DNA from: Rhizobiales bacterium Ga0077525
Lineage (GTDB): Bacteria > Pseudomonadota > Alphaproteobacteria > Rhizobiales > Xanthobacteraceae
Assembly (NCBI GenBank): GCA_001464835.1
Contig: LNDS01000045.1
Span: 1 to 64,000 of the forward strand
Length of the DNA stretch: 64,000 bases
Reading direction: 5' to 3'
The position numbers and the translations under genes are program-made. A model generated the notes under the pieces. It saw nothing but the letters and a program-made list of their open reading frames with translations, made no database searches and was not told the origin of the DNA. Below are positions 1 to 8,170 of this stretch, piece by piece (the stretch's first letter is position 1; every line of letters begins with the position of its first letter).

Positions 1-11
1 CATTTTATCTT

Positions 12-60
12 GCGCATGATCTTCTCCGAAAACCGGTTCCCGCTTTTCGGGATCATGCGC
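12..60 (-). repeat. 49-bp palindromic intergenic repeat, copy A
   Basis: An imperfect palindrome bounded by GCGCATGATC and GATCATGCGC, with the core GGGAACCGGTTTTCGG read on the minus strand. A second copy lies at 9677-9725 and matches at 46 of 49 positions. This resembles the short palindromic elements scattered between genes in Bradyrhizobium-type genomes. It lies just downstream of secE, between secE and whatever follows at the left edge (nusG is expected). It could fold into a hairpin in the secE transcript, but has no T-tract. Confidence 0.8.
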
Positions 61-255
61 TCAGCTTCCGATGCCGAGGACGAAGGTCACGGCGATCCGG
101 ATGATTTGATCAGCGAGCAGAAAGAAGATCGAGGAGATCGCCACCATCACGAACACCATCGCGGTCGTGATCATGGTTTCCTTGCGCGAAGGCCAGGTGA
201 CCTTGCGCGTTTCCTCACGCACTTCCTGCAGAAACTTGAACGGGGACGTTGCCAT
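61..255 (-). CDS. secE: Preprotein translocase subunit SecE
   Basis: SecE is the small essential subunit of the SecYEG channel that moves unfolded proteins across the inner membrane. The 64-residue product has the layout of short bacterial SecE: an amphipathic N-terminal helix with the conserved VTWPSRKET segment (about residues 19-27), followed by one membrane helix (about 31-57). The length is typical of single-span alphaproteobacterial SecE. tRNA-Trp lies 139 bp upstream on the same strand, the usual tRNA-Trp/secE/nusG order, so nusG is expected beyond the left edge. The ATG at 255 has no competitor. Confidence 0.96.
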   Translation of the reverse strand: MATSPFKFLQEVREETRKVTWPSRKETMITTAMVFVMVAISSIFFLLADQIIRIAVTFVLGIGS

Positions 256-394
256 GTTCCGTTGACCTTAAACCAACTTCAGCTTCGACCCGCACTATCT
301 AGTCACGCAACTCCGCTTTCGCTTGCCGAAACGAAGCCTATCGCAAAATAAGCTTCCCTCGGATTCCTGCCGGCGGGCCACGTTGACCCCGCCC

Positions 395-470
395 TGGCAG
401 GGGCGGCAGGGTTCGAACCCGCGACCCCCGGTTTTGGAGACCGGTGCTCTACCAGCTGAGCTACACCCCT
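395..470 (-). tRNA. tRNA-Trp (anticodon CCA)
   Basis: A 76-nt cloverleaf with the anticodon loop CTCCAAA, giving anticodon CCA. The seven-pair acceptor stem contains one G-U pair, the T-loop reads GGTTCGAACC, and the 3' CCA is encoded. It is upstream of secE on the same strand, the standard arrangement in proteobacteria. Confidence 0.96.
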
Positions 471-800
471 CCGGAAGCGGAAGCGGGATGTCATGCATGA
501 TAGAGCGTGACTTTGCAAGAGTGCCGAATGCCGCAACGGCCTCATTTCGGGCCCATTCCGGCAAACAGAGGGCAGGACTCTCGAATTAGAGGCCCTGTGA
601 GGCCCGTTACGCGCTATCTCGCCCTGCTCGCCGCCTTATGGCCAAATCGCCGCCGCGCAGGACATTTTCGCCAACCGGCCGGCCCTCTCGCGGGCGGAAG
701 AGCCGGCTGCCGCCTCGGCCCGTTGCGACCTGGCCGACCGGCCCGACAGCGCCCCGGCCACTACCGCTCCTGCCGGGTGAACCGGCAATACCGGCCTGCC
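471..800. other. 330-bp gap; possible decayed short secreted peptide gene
   Basis: No intact gene is convincing here. On the plus strand, a GTG at 597 opens a reading frame that looks like a signal peptide (RYLALLAAL). A shift of frame near 640 then continues as QIAAAQDIFANRPALSRAEE and stops at 778-780. Joined, these would make a secreted peptide of about 60 residues with an indel. The reading rests only on plausibility of the translation; the stretch may equally be non-coding. It also holds the region upstream of tRNA-Trp. Confidence 0.25.
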
Positions 801-3260
801 TCAGCCGTGCGTCCCGGTGCGCCGCTCGTCATAGTTGGCCGTCGTGGCCACGCGCGGCGCGGCCCTGACGGGCGATGCGGCCGGCGACGGTTCTTCATCG
901 GTGGTGTTATGGCGCAGCACGCTGACGCGCTCATCCATTTGCGCCGCCTGATGCTCCAGCGTCTTGGCGGTTGCCGCATTCTCTTCAACCAGGGCCGAGT
1001 TCTGCTGCGTGACCTCGTCGATCTGCGTCAGCGCCCGGTTGATCTGTTCGAGGTCCTTCGACTGATTGGCGCTCGCATGCGCGATGGCGGAAACGACTTC
1101 CGTGACCTTCTGGATCGAGGCAACGACCTCTTCCAGCGTCGAGCCGGCAAAGTTGACCAGTTCGACGCCTTCTTTGACCTGCATGGCGCTGTTGGTAATC
1201 AGGTTTCGGATGTCCTTGGCCGCTTGCGAGGAGCGTTGGGCGAGGCTGCGCACCTCCGATGCGACGACCGCGAAGCCGCGGCCTGCTTCGCCGGCGCGCG
1301 CCGCCTCGACGGCGGCGTTGAGCGCCAGCAAATTGGTCTGACGTGCAACCTCGTCGATCACGCCGATGATGTCCGACATCTGACGCGACGACGCCTCGAT
1401 GCGAGCCATCGCTTCAACGGTCTGGGCCACGACCGAGCCGCCGCGATTGGCGACCTCTTGCGTGTCGAGAACCAACTGACTGGCCTGTTTGGCGCTCTCG
1501 GCGTTCTTGGTCACGGTCGCGGCCATCTGGCCCATCGACGCCGACGTCTGCTCAAGGCTTGCGGCCTGCTCTTCGGTCCGCTGCGACAGGTCGGTGGTGC
1601 TGGTCGAAATCTCGGCCGCGCCGTTGGCGACTTCGCTGGCCGACGATTTGATTTCCGAGATGGTCTCGGCGATCTGCACGGCCAAGCGGCTCATGCTCAC
1701 ATCGATCGCGGTGAGCGGCTTGACCAGCTTGCGCTGCACATAGAAAATGCCAATGCCAGCCGCCGCCAACATACTGGCGAAGGCGACGCACAGCAGCACG
1801 ATACGATAGCGGGAAAGGCTTTCCAGCATTTGGGATTCGCTCAGCTTCATGCTGGCTTCCGCCGCGGCCACCAGCGCTGCAACGGTCTTGTCGAGGTCGC
1901 GCTGGATCGCCGCATTTTCGGCAACGGCGAAGATCGCAACCTGGTCCGCCTGCAACTCGCGATCGCGCAACGCGAATACGCCGTCGGCACTGCCGCCGAA
2001 CGCAATCAGATCGGCCACGGCTTTTTTGATTTCCGGATTGGTCAGCGAGGCGGAGACCTTGCGCAGCAGATTGGCTGAGGAGTTGAAGCGGTCCTGAATC
2101 GGCACCAGCCTCGCCGCCTCTTTCGCCGCGGCGCCTTCGTTGATCACGGTCGTCAGCAAGTGGGTTTGGGCCGCGGTCTCGAGCGCGTTGCGCAGATCCG
2201 TCACCTGCTTGTTGACCAGTGTCTTGACCATGCCGGTCGACTTCTTGGCGGCATCTTCGCCGTTCATCATCAGACTGAAATTGAGATCGTCGACCAGCTT
2301 GACCAGGACGCCGCTGAGCGCCTCGTGCGTCTTGAAGATTTTCTTCAGCCGGTCGGCGCTGTTTTCTTCGCTCTGGTTCTGCGATTTGATATCGGCCGCC
2401 TGCAACAAGCCCGTAATCTGCGTCCGCAAGGGCGCGAAATCCGGTTCGTCCGGCAATTTCGCCAGCAGCCGGCGCGTGCGCTGCACGGCGATGGAATAGC
2501 GCTCCTCAAGCTGAACCAGGATCGGCGCCGACAGCGTCGAGGCGCCAGCGGCCAAGAGGCCGGTCGCCAAATTGGTTTCCGCGCCGAGATCGAGGATGAC
2601 CTGCAACCGCTGCAGGCCGCCGTTCACAAACGTGCGAATGGCGCGATTGCCGACCTTGCCGACGTCCTCGGCGGCCGAGACAACTTCAAAATAGGAATCG
2701 TCGACGATCGGCGTCAGCTTTTCCGAAACCTGGCCGTGGACCTTGTGCACCGCCGCCTGCCGTTCTTCCAGTTGCGCTCGCAGCGCCGTACGATCCAAAA
2801 TCGCTTTTTCCAGGATTTTAAGATTGCTATCGAGCCGCTGCGCGGCGTTCTCGACATCGGCGAAAGACCGATTACCACTCTCGCTGGCGCGCAGCCGCTC
2901 CATGATCGCGTTCAAATCGCCGCGCCGTGCAACCAGCGTGTCTGCGATGGCGCGCTGCTCGGTCGAATTGCGCGCGCTGACGAAACGCGCCGCGGCGGCC
3001 GAAATTTCGCCGGACATCGCCGACAAGCGTAGCGCATCGGTCATCACCGGAACATCGTGACCGGCAACACGCCTGAACTCGTGCTCGGTGGCGGAAAACG
3101 ACCAGATACCCACGGCGGCGGCAACAACGGTCATCATCGCGACGGCGCCGAAGGCAATCTGCAGTTTGAGCCGGACACCAGCGCTGATCGATTTCGTCAG
3201 GTCGCTGATCCGCCGCAACGAAAGAGATTCCACGGCAGAGCCCGAATTGTGCTGATCCAT
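801..3260 (-). CDS. Methyl-accepting chemotaxis protein with a large periplasmic helical sensor
   Basis: An 819-residue transmembrane chemoreceptor. It has a first membrane helix near residues 33-54, an unusually long, mostly helical periplasmic region (about 55-484), a second membrane helix near 485-507, a HAMP linker, and a cytoplasmic signalling hairpin. The hairpin tip near 638-677 includes [15 protein letters not shown] and [17 protein letters not shown], the CheA/CheW contact region. The ligand is unknown; the long sensor recalls helical-bundle modules. The ATG at 3260 was chosen because a GGGG ribosome site precedes it, and upstream starts would run into the neighbouring gene. Unlike the receptor at 14672 it has no xWxxF tail. 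There is no cheA or cheR nearby. Confidence 0.93.
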   Translation of the reverse strand: MDQHNSGSAVESLSLRRISDLTKSISAGVRLKLQIAFGAVAMMTVVAAAVGIWSFSATEHEFRRVAGHDVPVMTDALRLSAMSGEISAAAARFVSARNSTEQRAIADTLVARRGDLNAIMERLRASESGNRSFADVENAAQRLDSNLKILEKAILDRTALRAQLEERQAAVHKVHGQVSEKLTPIVDDSYFEVVSAAEDVGKVGNRAIRTFVNGGLQRLQVILDLGAETNLATGLLAAGASTLSAPILVQLEERYSIAVQRTRRLLAKLPDEPDFAPLRTQITGLLQAADIKSQNQSEENSADRLKKIFKTHEALSGVLVKLVDDLNFSLMMNGEDAAKKSTGMVKTLVNKQVTDLRNALETAAQTHLLTTVINEGAAAKEAARLVPIQDRFNSSANLLRKVSASLTNPEIKKAVADLIAFGGSADGVFALRDRELQADQVAIFAVAENAAIQRDLDKTVAALVAAAEASMKLSESQMLESLSRYRIVLLCVAFASMLAAAGIGIFYVQRKLVKPLTAIDVSMSRLAVQIAETISEIKSSASEVANGAAEISTSTTDLSQRTEEQAASLEQTSASMGQMAATVTKNAESAKQASQLVLDTQEVANRGGSVVAQTVEAMARIEASSRQMSDIIGVIDEVARQTNLLALNAAVEAARAGEAGRGFAVVASEVRSLAQRSSQAAKDIRNLITNSAMQVKEGVELVNFAGSTLEEVVASIQKVTEVVSAIAHASANQSKDLEQINRALTQIDEVTQQNSALVEENAATAKTLEHQAAQMDERVSVLRHNTTDEEPSPAASPVRAAPRVATTANYDERRTGTHG

Positions 3261-3345
3261 TACGTCCCCACAACAATCCCCGGCCACAAGGCCAAACGTG
3301 AAACCAGAAGCAGCGCCGCTCGCGACGGCGCTGCCGTTGACACAT

Positions 3346-4527
3346 CTAGTTCGAAGAGACGCGCACCAGCTTGTCGACCGGAACAAACTTGCCGTCGGCG
3401 CCGATCATGGTCATGAACACCTGATCGAGGCCTTCGTTGTCGTCGGCGCTGAACGTCATCGAAAGGCCGCCGAAATCGAATTTGCCGGTGCCCTTGATCG
3501 CCTTCAGAAAGCCTTCACGGGTCGGCGCGGCGCCGGCCTTGTCGAGCGCGGCAAGCGCCAGCCTGCCCGCCAGGTAGCCTTCCAGCGTCACGAAGTCGGG
3601 TTCGGCTTTGTCGTCGATGGCCTTCATCGCCGCCTGATACTCGGCCACGACCTTGATCGAGGCATCGCCCGGGAACGGCACCACCTGAGACACGACGACG
3701 CCCTTGCCGTCAGCGCCGAGTTCCTTGGCGAGCGCGTTGGCGCCGACGAAGGAAATGCTGACGAACACCGGGTTGAAGTCGGCCTTGCGCGACAGTTTGA
3801 TGAATTCGGCGGTCGGCTTGTAGGCGCCGACCATGACGACTGCATCCGGCTCTTCGCGCTTGATGGTCAGCAGCGCGGTCTTCACCGCGATCGTGTTGCG
3901 CTCGTAAGTGCCTTCGGCGAGTATCTTGAGATCGCGCTTGTCCATGGCCTTTTTGAAGCCGGACAGGCCGGCGCGGCCGTAGGCGTCGTCCTGATAGAAG
4001 ATCGCGATCTTCTTGATCTTGAGGTCTTCGGTCAGGTGGCGGACCCAGGCCTCGGTTTCCGCGTCATAACTGGCGCGAACGTTGATGACGTTGTCGAGCT
4101 TGGCGTTGCGCAGGAAGCCGGCGCCGGTGAAGGCGCCGACGAACGGCACCTTGGCGGCGGTTGCGAGCGGCTGCGCCGCCGCGGACGTCGGCGTGCCGAC
4201 GGCGCCGATCAGGGCGAAAACCTTGTCGGTTTCGAGCAAGGTCTTGGTCGCGGCGATCGACTTTTCCGGCTCGTAGCCATCGTCGGCGCTGGTGAGTTTC
4301 ACTTTGCGGCCCTGAACGCCGCCCTTTTTATTGGCTTCTTCGAAAGCGGCGCTCAATCCGGCTTTCATGCCCAGGCCCAGCGCGGCGGTCGGGCCGGTCA
4401 GCACCGCGGCCTGGCCGAAGGTGATGGTGTCGGCGGCGACGCCGTCTTCCGCCAAAGCCGGCGCGGCAAGCAACAGAATGCACGACGCAAACGATGCGGC
4501 GGCGAAGGCAGAAATGCGTGATGACAT
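3346..4527 (-). CDS. Branched-chain amino-acid ABC transporter substrate-binding protein (LivK-like)
   Basis: A 393-residue periplasmic binding protein of the type I, two-lobe Leu/Ile/Val family. A signal peptide (about residues 1-26, ending APALAED) precedes the family opening ADTITFGQAAVLTGPTAALG. The C-terminal half carries the usual GAYKPTAEFIKLSRKADF and LEGYLAGRLALAAL segments. No permease or ATPase genes are adjacent, so it is an orphan binding protein that may serve a transporter elsewhere. The ATG at 4527 is preceded by GGAGA at good spacing; the longer upstream start adds residues before a complete signal peptide. It shares strand with the MCP downstream, but a sensor partnership is only a guess. 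Confidence 0.92.
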   Translation of the reverse strand: MSSRISAFAAASFASCILLLAAPALAEDGVAADTITFGQAAVLTGPTAALGLGMKAGLSAAFEEANKKGGVQGRKVKLTSADDGYEPEKSIAATKTLLETDKVFALIGAVGTPTSAAAQPLATAAKVPFVGAFTGAGFLRNAKLDNVINVRASYDAETEAWVRHLTEDLKIKKIAIFYQDDAYGRAGLSGFKKAMDKRDLKILAEGTYERNTIAVKTALLTIKREEPDAVVMVGAYKPTAEFIKLSRKADFNPVFVSISFVGANALAKELGADGKGVVVSQVVPFPGDASIKVVAEYQAAMKAIDDKAEPDFVTLEGYLAGRLALAALDKAGAAPTREGFLKAIKGTGKFDFGGLSMTFSADDNEGLDQVFMTMIGADGKFVPVDKLVRVSSN

Positions 4528-4716
4528 GGGAATCTCCGATTGAGGCCAGCAGGTACGGCGGCGCAGTTTCAATCGGAGGTCGAAAAGAACGGCTTAATTT
4601 CCATGACAATCTAGATTATCGCGCGGGCGATATTGGCCCCGCGCCGCCAAGGCGACGGCGGCCAACCTTGGCGGTCTGGTTGGCTCGCTAACCGCAGAGC
4701 CGGCAGGCGCGAGGGC

Positions 4717-4790
4717 TGGAGCGGGTGAAGGGAATCGAACCCTCGTATTCAGCTTGGAAGGCTGCTGCTCTACCATTGAGCTACACCCGC
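4717..4790 (-). tRNA. tRNA-Gly (anticodon TCC)
   Basis: A 74-nt cloverleaf with anticodon loop CTTCCAA, so anticodon TCC. The acceptor stem is GCGGGTG pairing with CACCCGC, followed by the discriminator and an encoded CCA. Confidence 0.96.
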
Positions 4791-4925
4791 GGCGCCAGAT
4801 CTGGCCTTCTTCCGAAGGCTATATAAGTTCGCCTTCCGAAGGGCAAACATTTAGGGCCCGGAACGCGCCGCAAAGCGATTGGGACTTGCGCTAACCCGCT
4901 GATTTACGATAGGGACCGGCCCGAT

Positions 4926-5010
4926 GGGAGAGTGTCCCGAGCGGCAAAGGGGGAGGACTGTAAATCCTCTGGCTATGCCTTCGTAGGTTCGAGTCCTACC
5001 TCTCCCACCA
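4926..5010 (+). tRNA. tRNA-Tyr (anticodon GTA)
   Basis: An 85-nt tRNA with a long variable arm. The anticodon loop is CTGTAAA, so anticodon GTA. The acceptor stem GGGAGAG pairs with CTCTCCC, and ACCA is encoded at the 3' end. It is divergent from tRNA-Gly and directly upstream of rlmB. Confidence 0.96.
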
Positions 5011-5077
5011 TTTCTTTGCGCGCTGATATCCCGCGCCGTTGCCCGCGGCCCTAAGGCCGCCTAAGGACATCCGGATC

Positions 5078-5938
5078 ATGACATCCCGACCGACCGGCGG
5101 CCGCCCTCCCCAAGAGGGCAAATTTGGCGGCAAATTCGGCGCCAAACCGGGCGCAACGCACGAGCAGATCGGCCGCCGCGAGCGCGGCGAGCGGGCGCGG
5201 CGCGAAACCCTGCGCGGTGACGACGCCAGCGAGATCGTCATTATGTACGGCTGGCACACGGTGACGGCGGCGCTGCGCAACCCGGCGCGCGTCATCCGCA
5301 AGTTCCTCGTCACCGAGAACGCCGCCCGCAAGCTGACCGAGGAAGGCATCCAGTCGATGCTTTTACCGGAGATCGTGCGGCCGGCGGCCATTGCCGAGCG
5401 CCTGCTGCCGGACGCGGTGCATCAGGGCCTTTATCTGGAAACCGATCCGCTGCCCTCGCCTGCGGTCGAGAAAGTCCCGGCGCGCGGCATCGTCCTGGTG
5501 CTCGACCAGATCACCGACCCGCACAATGTCGGCGCCATTTTCCGCTCGGCCGCCGCTTTCGGCGTCACCGCCATCGTCACGACGCAGCGCCATAGCCCGG
5601 ACGCCACAGGCGCGCTGGCCAAAGCCGCCTCCGGCGCGCTCGAATATGTGCCGCTGGTCAGCGTGCAGAACCTGGCGCGCGGCCTCGCCGCGCTGAAGGA
5701 AAGCGGCTTCCTCGTTGTGGGCTTGGATTCGGACGGCGAAGCCGATCTCGCCGCCTTGACGTTGCGCGCACCGCTGGCGCTGGTGTTAGGGGCCGAAGGC
5801 AAGGGTCTGCGCCAACTGACCAAGGAAATCTGCGACCACGTCGCGCGCATCGACCTGCCGGGTCAAATCAAGAGCCTGAACGTGTCGAACGCCACCGCGC
5901 TCGGACTTTACGTCGCCAGCCGCACAATCAAATCATAA
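5078..5938 (+). CDS. rlmB: 23S rRNA (guanosine-2'-O-)-methyltransferase RlmB
   Basis: A SPOUT-superfamily RNA 2'-O-methyltransferase of 286 residues. The N-terminal substrate-binding domain (about 55-125) begins at the motif YGWHTVTAALRNP. The C-terminal trefoil-knot domain carries the three family motifs NVGAIFRSAAAFG, LVLGAEGKGLRQLT and LPGQIKSLNVSNATALGLY, which form the S-adenosylmethionine and catalytic site. The first 45 residues are basic and Gly/Pro rich, typical of rhizobial orthologues. The ATG at 5078 follows AAGGA at 5063-5067; an earlier in-frame start lacks a ribosome site. The gene is 67 bp from tRNA-Tyr. Confidence 0.93.
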   Translation: MTSRPTGGRPPQEGKFGGKFGAKPGATHEQIGRRERGERARRETLRGDDASEIVIMYGWHTVTAALRNPARVIRKFLVTENAARKLTEEGIQSMLLPEIVRPAAIAERLLPDAVHQGLYLETDPLPSPAVEKVPARGIVLVLDQITDPHNVGAIFRSAAAFGVTAIVTTQRHSPDATGALAKAASGALEYVPLVSVQNLARGLAALKESGFLVVGLDSDGEADLAALTLRAPLALVLGAEGKGLRQLTKEICDHVARIDLPGQIKSLNVSNATALGLYVASRTIKS

Positions 5939-6005
5939 GCCGAGCGTCAGAAATGCGAACGGCGGGCCCCCGCCCGCCGCCCGCGTCCCGCTAGCTCTTT
6001 AAATC

Positions 6006-6638
6006 TTATTCGGCGCTGGCGTTGGCCTTGTGGCCTTTGCGAAACAGCCGGATGTTCATGCGGTCTGGTCCAAGAATGGTGATCTCGGCCTCCGCGCTGA
6101 TGACGCGCTTGACGTCGTTCTTTAAGTCGTTCTTGCCTTTGGGCGTGTCGATGACCGGCTCATCGACCACGGCGGTCGCAACGCGGCCGGTCTTGCCGCG
6201 AATTGGTTTTCCGTTCTCATCGAAATAGCGTTCGACAACGCGCGGCGGATCGTCGACGTAGCGCTTGGTTTCGATCACCACCGGCTCGCTGCGAACCACT
6301 TGCGTCGTGTTGATCACCGGTCGGCTAACTTTCGGCCGGTTGCGCAATTCCTCGACCAGCGCCGGATCTACCTTGCTGCGCTTGACCTCGCGCATCGTCG
6401 CCGGCGCCGCCACGTTTTTAGTTCGCCGCCGCTGTTGCGTCCGCACTTCTTCCGGACGACGAATGACATACGTGTTCGGCGCCACCTGCACGGCATAGGG
6501 CTGGTTCGATGGCACGGCATAAGGATAAAGCGGCGGCTGGTTTGAAACCGAGGAGTACCACTGCGCTTGCGCGGCGACCGGATGCAAACCGGCGGCGGCA
6601 AGAACAAGCACGGCAATGTTGCGCGAGGTCAAAATCAT
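6006..6638 (-). CDS. Secreted protein of unknown function
   Basis: I do not recognise this 210-residue protein. It starts with a clear signal peptide (about residues 1-26, ending PVAAQAQ). A Pro/Tyr-rich stretch (WYSSVSNQPPLYPYAVPSNQ) follows, and then a charged, basic body with two valine-rich segments. The C-terminal part (AEITILGPDRMNIRLFRKG) reads like a conserved short domain. The ATG at 6638 gives the complete signal peptide; the longer open frame upstream overlaps the neighbouring gene. It lies 5 bp downstream of the gene at 6644, so the two probably form an operon of exported proteins. Confidence 0.75.
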   Translation of the reverse strand: MILTSRNIAVLVLAAAGLHPVAAQAQWYSSVSNQPPLYPYAVPSNQPYAVQVAPNTYVIRRPEEVRTQQRRRTKNVAAPATMREVKRSKVDPALVEELRNRPKVSRPVINTTQVVRSEPVVIETKRYVDDPPRVVERYFDENGKPIRGKTGRVATAVVDEPVIDTPKGKNDLKNDVKRVISAEAEITILGPDRMNIRLFRKGHKANASAE

Positions 6639-6643
6639 TGCGT

Positions 6644-7021
6644 TCACTTGAGCGGGGTTGAAGGTTGATCGATAGGCGGCGGCGCGTAAGCGCGCGGCGG
6701 CGGCGGATAGAGAGAGAGGGTCGACCACTCGCGGTAAAACGATTCGGCCGGCTCCGGCGCCTCGCGCACCGCCGTCAGGTCTTCATGGCGTCCGACCTTC
6801 GGCTTCTTGCCGGTGAACGGAAAATAATGGCGGTTCTGCCAGGGCGGCGCCCAGTAAGCGCGCACATAGACGCCCGGCTGATTGTCGTAGACGAGGAGTT
6901 GCGGCGCGCGCACGCCGTCACTCGCACCGGAAACGTAATCGGCGGCGTCTGCTTCACCGGCGACCGCGATCGCGACAGCAGCGGCAAATACAAGATTTGT
7001 TATTGCAAGGCGCGCGCGCAT
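6644..7021 (-). CDS. Small secreted protein of unknown function
   Basis: A 125-residue protein with a signal peptide (about residues 1-26, ending GEADAAD). The mature part contains RAPQLLVYDNQPGVYVRAYW and PPWQNRHYFPFTGKKPKVGR, and a Pro-rich tail ending QPSTPLK. Aromatic and proline content suggests a cell-envelope location. I do not recognise the family. It is the first gene of a probable two-gene operon with the secreted protein at 6006-6638. No enzyme motif is visible. Confidence 0.75.
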   Translation of the reverse strand: MRARLAITNLVFAAAVAIAVAGEADAADYVSGASDGVRAPQLLVYDNQPGVYVRAYWAPPWQNRHYFPFTGKKPKVGRHEDLTAVREAPEPAESFYREWSTLSLYPPPPRAYAPPPIDQPSTPLK

Positions 7022-7274
7022 TCGACATCTCCGCGGAACATTTCGAATGCATTTTATACGAAGCCTTTACTCCGCGACGTTCATTCGCCAAGTAACATTA
7101 ATCGCGCTTGCGGCTGCGCTCGCCTTCAAATTGTCAGTAATTTCGGCGCACAACGATACGACGCCGAATGCACCCCCCTCATCGTTAAAGTTAACTGGCA
7201 ATGCCGCACCCACGATTTCCCGCAAGCAACACTTCGGCCGCCGCGCCGCGCGGCGATTTCCGCCGGCGCTATGA

Positions 7275-7478
7275 GGTCATCGTCAACGGCAAGTGCCCTT
7301 CACCGCGCCGGCGGCGTCCAACCCGCAGGCGCTCGCTGCCGCTCAGGCCGCGGGCTACCCAAAGGCCGGCGATACAAGGGTCCATACCGGACTCTGGTAC
7401 CCAGTCGTGTTCGCGGCCATCACCGTGGTCGTGGGCGTGTTCTTCCTGCCCGAGACCAAGGGCCGCGACATCCACTAA
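7275..7478 (+). pseudogene. C-terminal remnant of an MFS transporter
   Basis: The frame ending at 7476-7478 reads HTGLWYPVVFAAITVVVGV and then FFLPETKGRDIH: a final transmembrane helix followed by the LPETKGRD tail that closes many sugar/organic-acid permeases of the major facilitator superfamily. Only about 60 codons remain where about 430 would be expected, and no N-terminal part exists upstream. A GTG at 7293 could start it, but a lone last helix would not transport anything. A strong terminator follows at 7548. I read this as the 3' stump of a deleted gene beside tRNA-Thr. Confidence 0.6.
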
Positions 7479-7547
7479 GCGATCCGCGCGGGTGGCCTTT
7501 GTCGGTCCGCCCGCGCCCGGATTGGTCGTGTACGAACGAATACAAAG

Positions 7548-7574
7548 CGCCCGGCATTCCGTGCCGGGCGTTTT
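7548..7574 (+). terminator. Rho-independent terminator
   Basis: A perfect 9-bp stem, CGCCCGGCA with TGCCGGGCG, a 5-nt loop, then TTTT. It follows the transporter remnant and was probably its original terminator. Confidence 0.8.
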
Positions 7575-7610
7575 CTGATGTGAAATCAGTCTGAAAGCCC
7601 GCAGGCCATG

Positions 7611-7685
7611 TGGTGCCGGATGAGAGGATTGAACTCCCGACCTTCGGTTTACAAAACCGCTGCTCTACCGCTGAGCTAATCCGGC
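7611..7685 (-). tRNA. tRNA-Thr (anticodon TGT)
   Basis: A 75-nt cloverleaf with anticodon loop TTTGTAA, so anticodon TGT. The acceptor stem is GCCGGAT pairing with ATCCGGC, followed by ACCA encoded at the 3' end. Confidence 0.96.
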
Positions 7686-7855
7686 CCGGGCAGAGAGCTA
7701 TCAGCGCTGCCGCGCTGCGACAAGCCGCCCGTCGCCCCGCCGCCGCGGCCTAAAAATAACTCAAAAGTCGGACGCCCGGGGGCAACCGGGACCTTGCACC
7801 GATCTTAGATTGTGCCAAACTGGTGGCGTTACTCGCAATACTTCGGAGATCTAGC

Positions 7856-8059
7856 ATGCCTCAGGGCACCGTAAAGTGGTTCAATCCGACGAAGGGCTAT
7901 GGCTTCATCCAGCCCCAAGAAGGCGGGAAGGATGTGTTCGTTCACATCTCGGCGGTCGAACGCGCCGGACTTAGCACGCTGAACGAAGGTCAGACCGTTC
8001 AGTTCGAACTCGTCGAGAATCGCGGCAAGACGTCCGCGGAGAACCTCAAGGTTAAGTAA
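7856..8059 (+). CDS. Cold-shock-domain protein (CspA family)
   Basis: A 67-residue single cold-shock domain that binds single-stranded RNA or DNA and melts RNA secondary structure. Both nucleic-acid-binding motifs are present: RNP1 as KGYGFIQ and RNP2 as DVFVHIS, within the family opening [15 protein letters not shown]. The ATG at 7856 follows GGAG at proper spacing; the upstream in-frame start would add eleven residues not seen in the family. It is monocistronic, with a hairpin 49 bp after the stop. Such genes often respond to cold or growth phase, which the sequence alone does not establish. Confidence 0.95.
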   Translation: MPQGTVKWFNPTKGYGFIQPQEGGKDVFVHISAVERAGLSTLNEGQTVQFELVENRGKTSAENLKVK

Positions 8060-8107
8060 CCTCGTCGCCCGAGGCTGCTTTCGACCGCTTTGTCTGAAAC
8101 TGGGTAG

Positions 8108-8129
8108 CCGCCGAGCTTTCGCTCGGCGG
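8108..8129 (+). terminator. Probable terminator hairpin after the cold-shock gene
   Basis: A perfect 9-bp stem, CCGCCGAGC with GCTCGGCGG, around a TTTC loop. The following GTGTGTTGCTTT is only moderately T-rich, so termination is probable rather than certain. Confidence 0.6.
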
Positions 8130-8170
8130 GTGTGTTGCTTTCGGCGAGCGCTTTGCTTTCGCCGGGAACC

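Noticed and set aside
507-2078. Long plus-strand open frame (523 codons) opposite the first chemoreceptor
   Set aside because: It is the antisense shadow of the chemoreceptor gene: composition is dominated by Arg, Gly and Leu without domain pattern, as usual in high-GC antisense frames.
5961-5978. GC hairpin after rlmB as terminator
   Set aside because: A short GGCGGG/CCCGCC stem without T-tract; too weak to call.
7047-7274. 75-codon plus-strand frame with a hydrophobic start
   Set aside because: It could be a small exported peptide, but it lacks a ribosome site, becomes Arg/Pro-rich without pattern, and runs into the transporter remnant.
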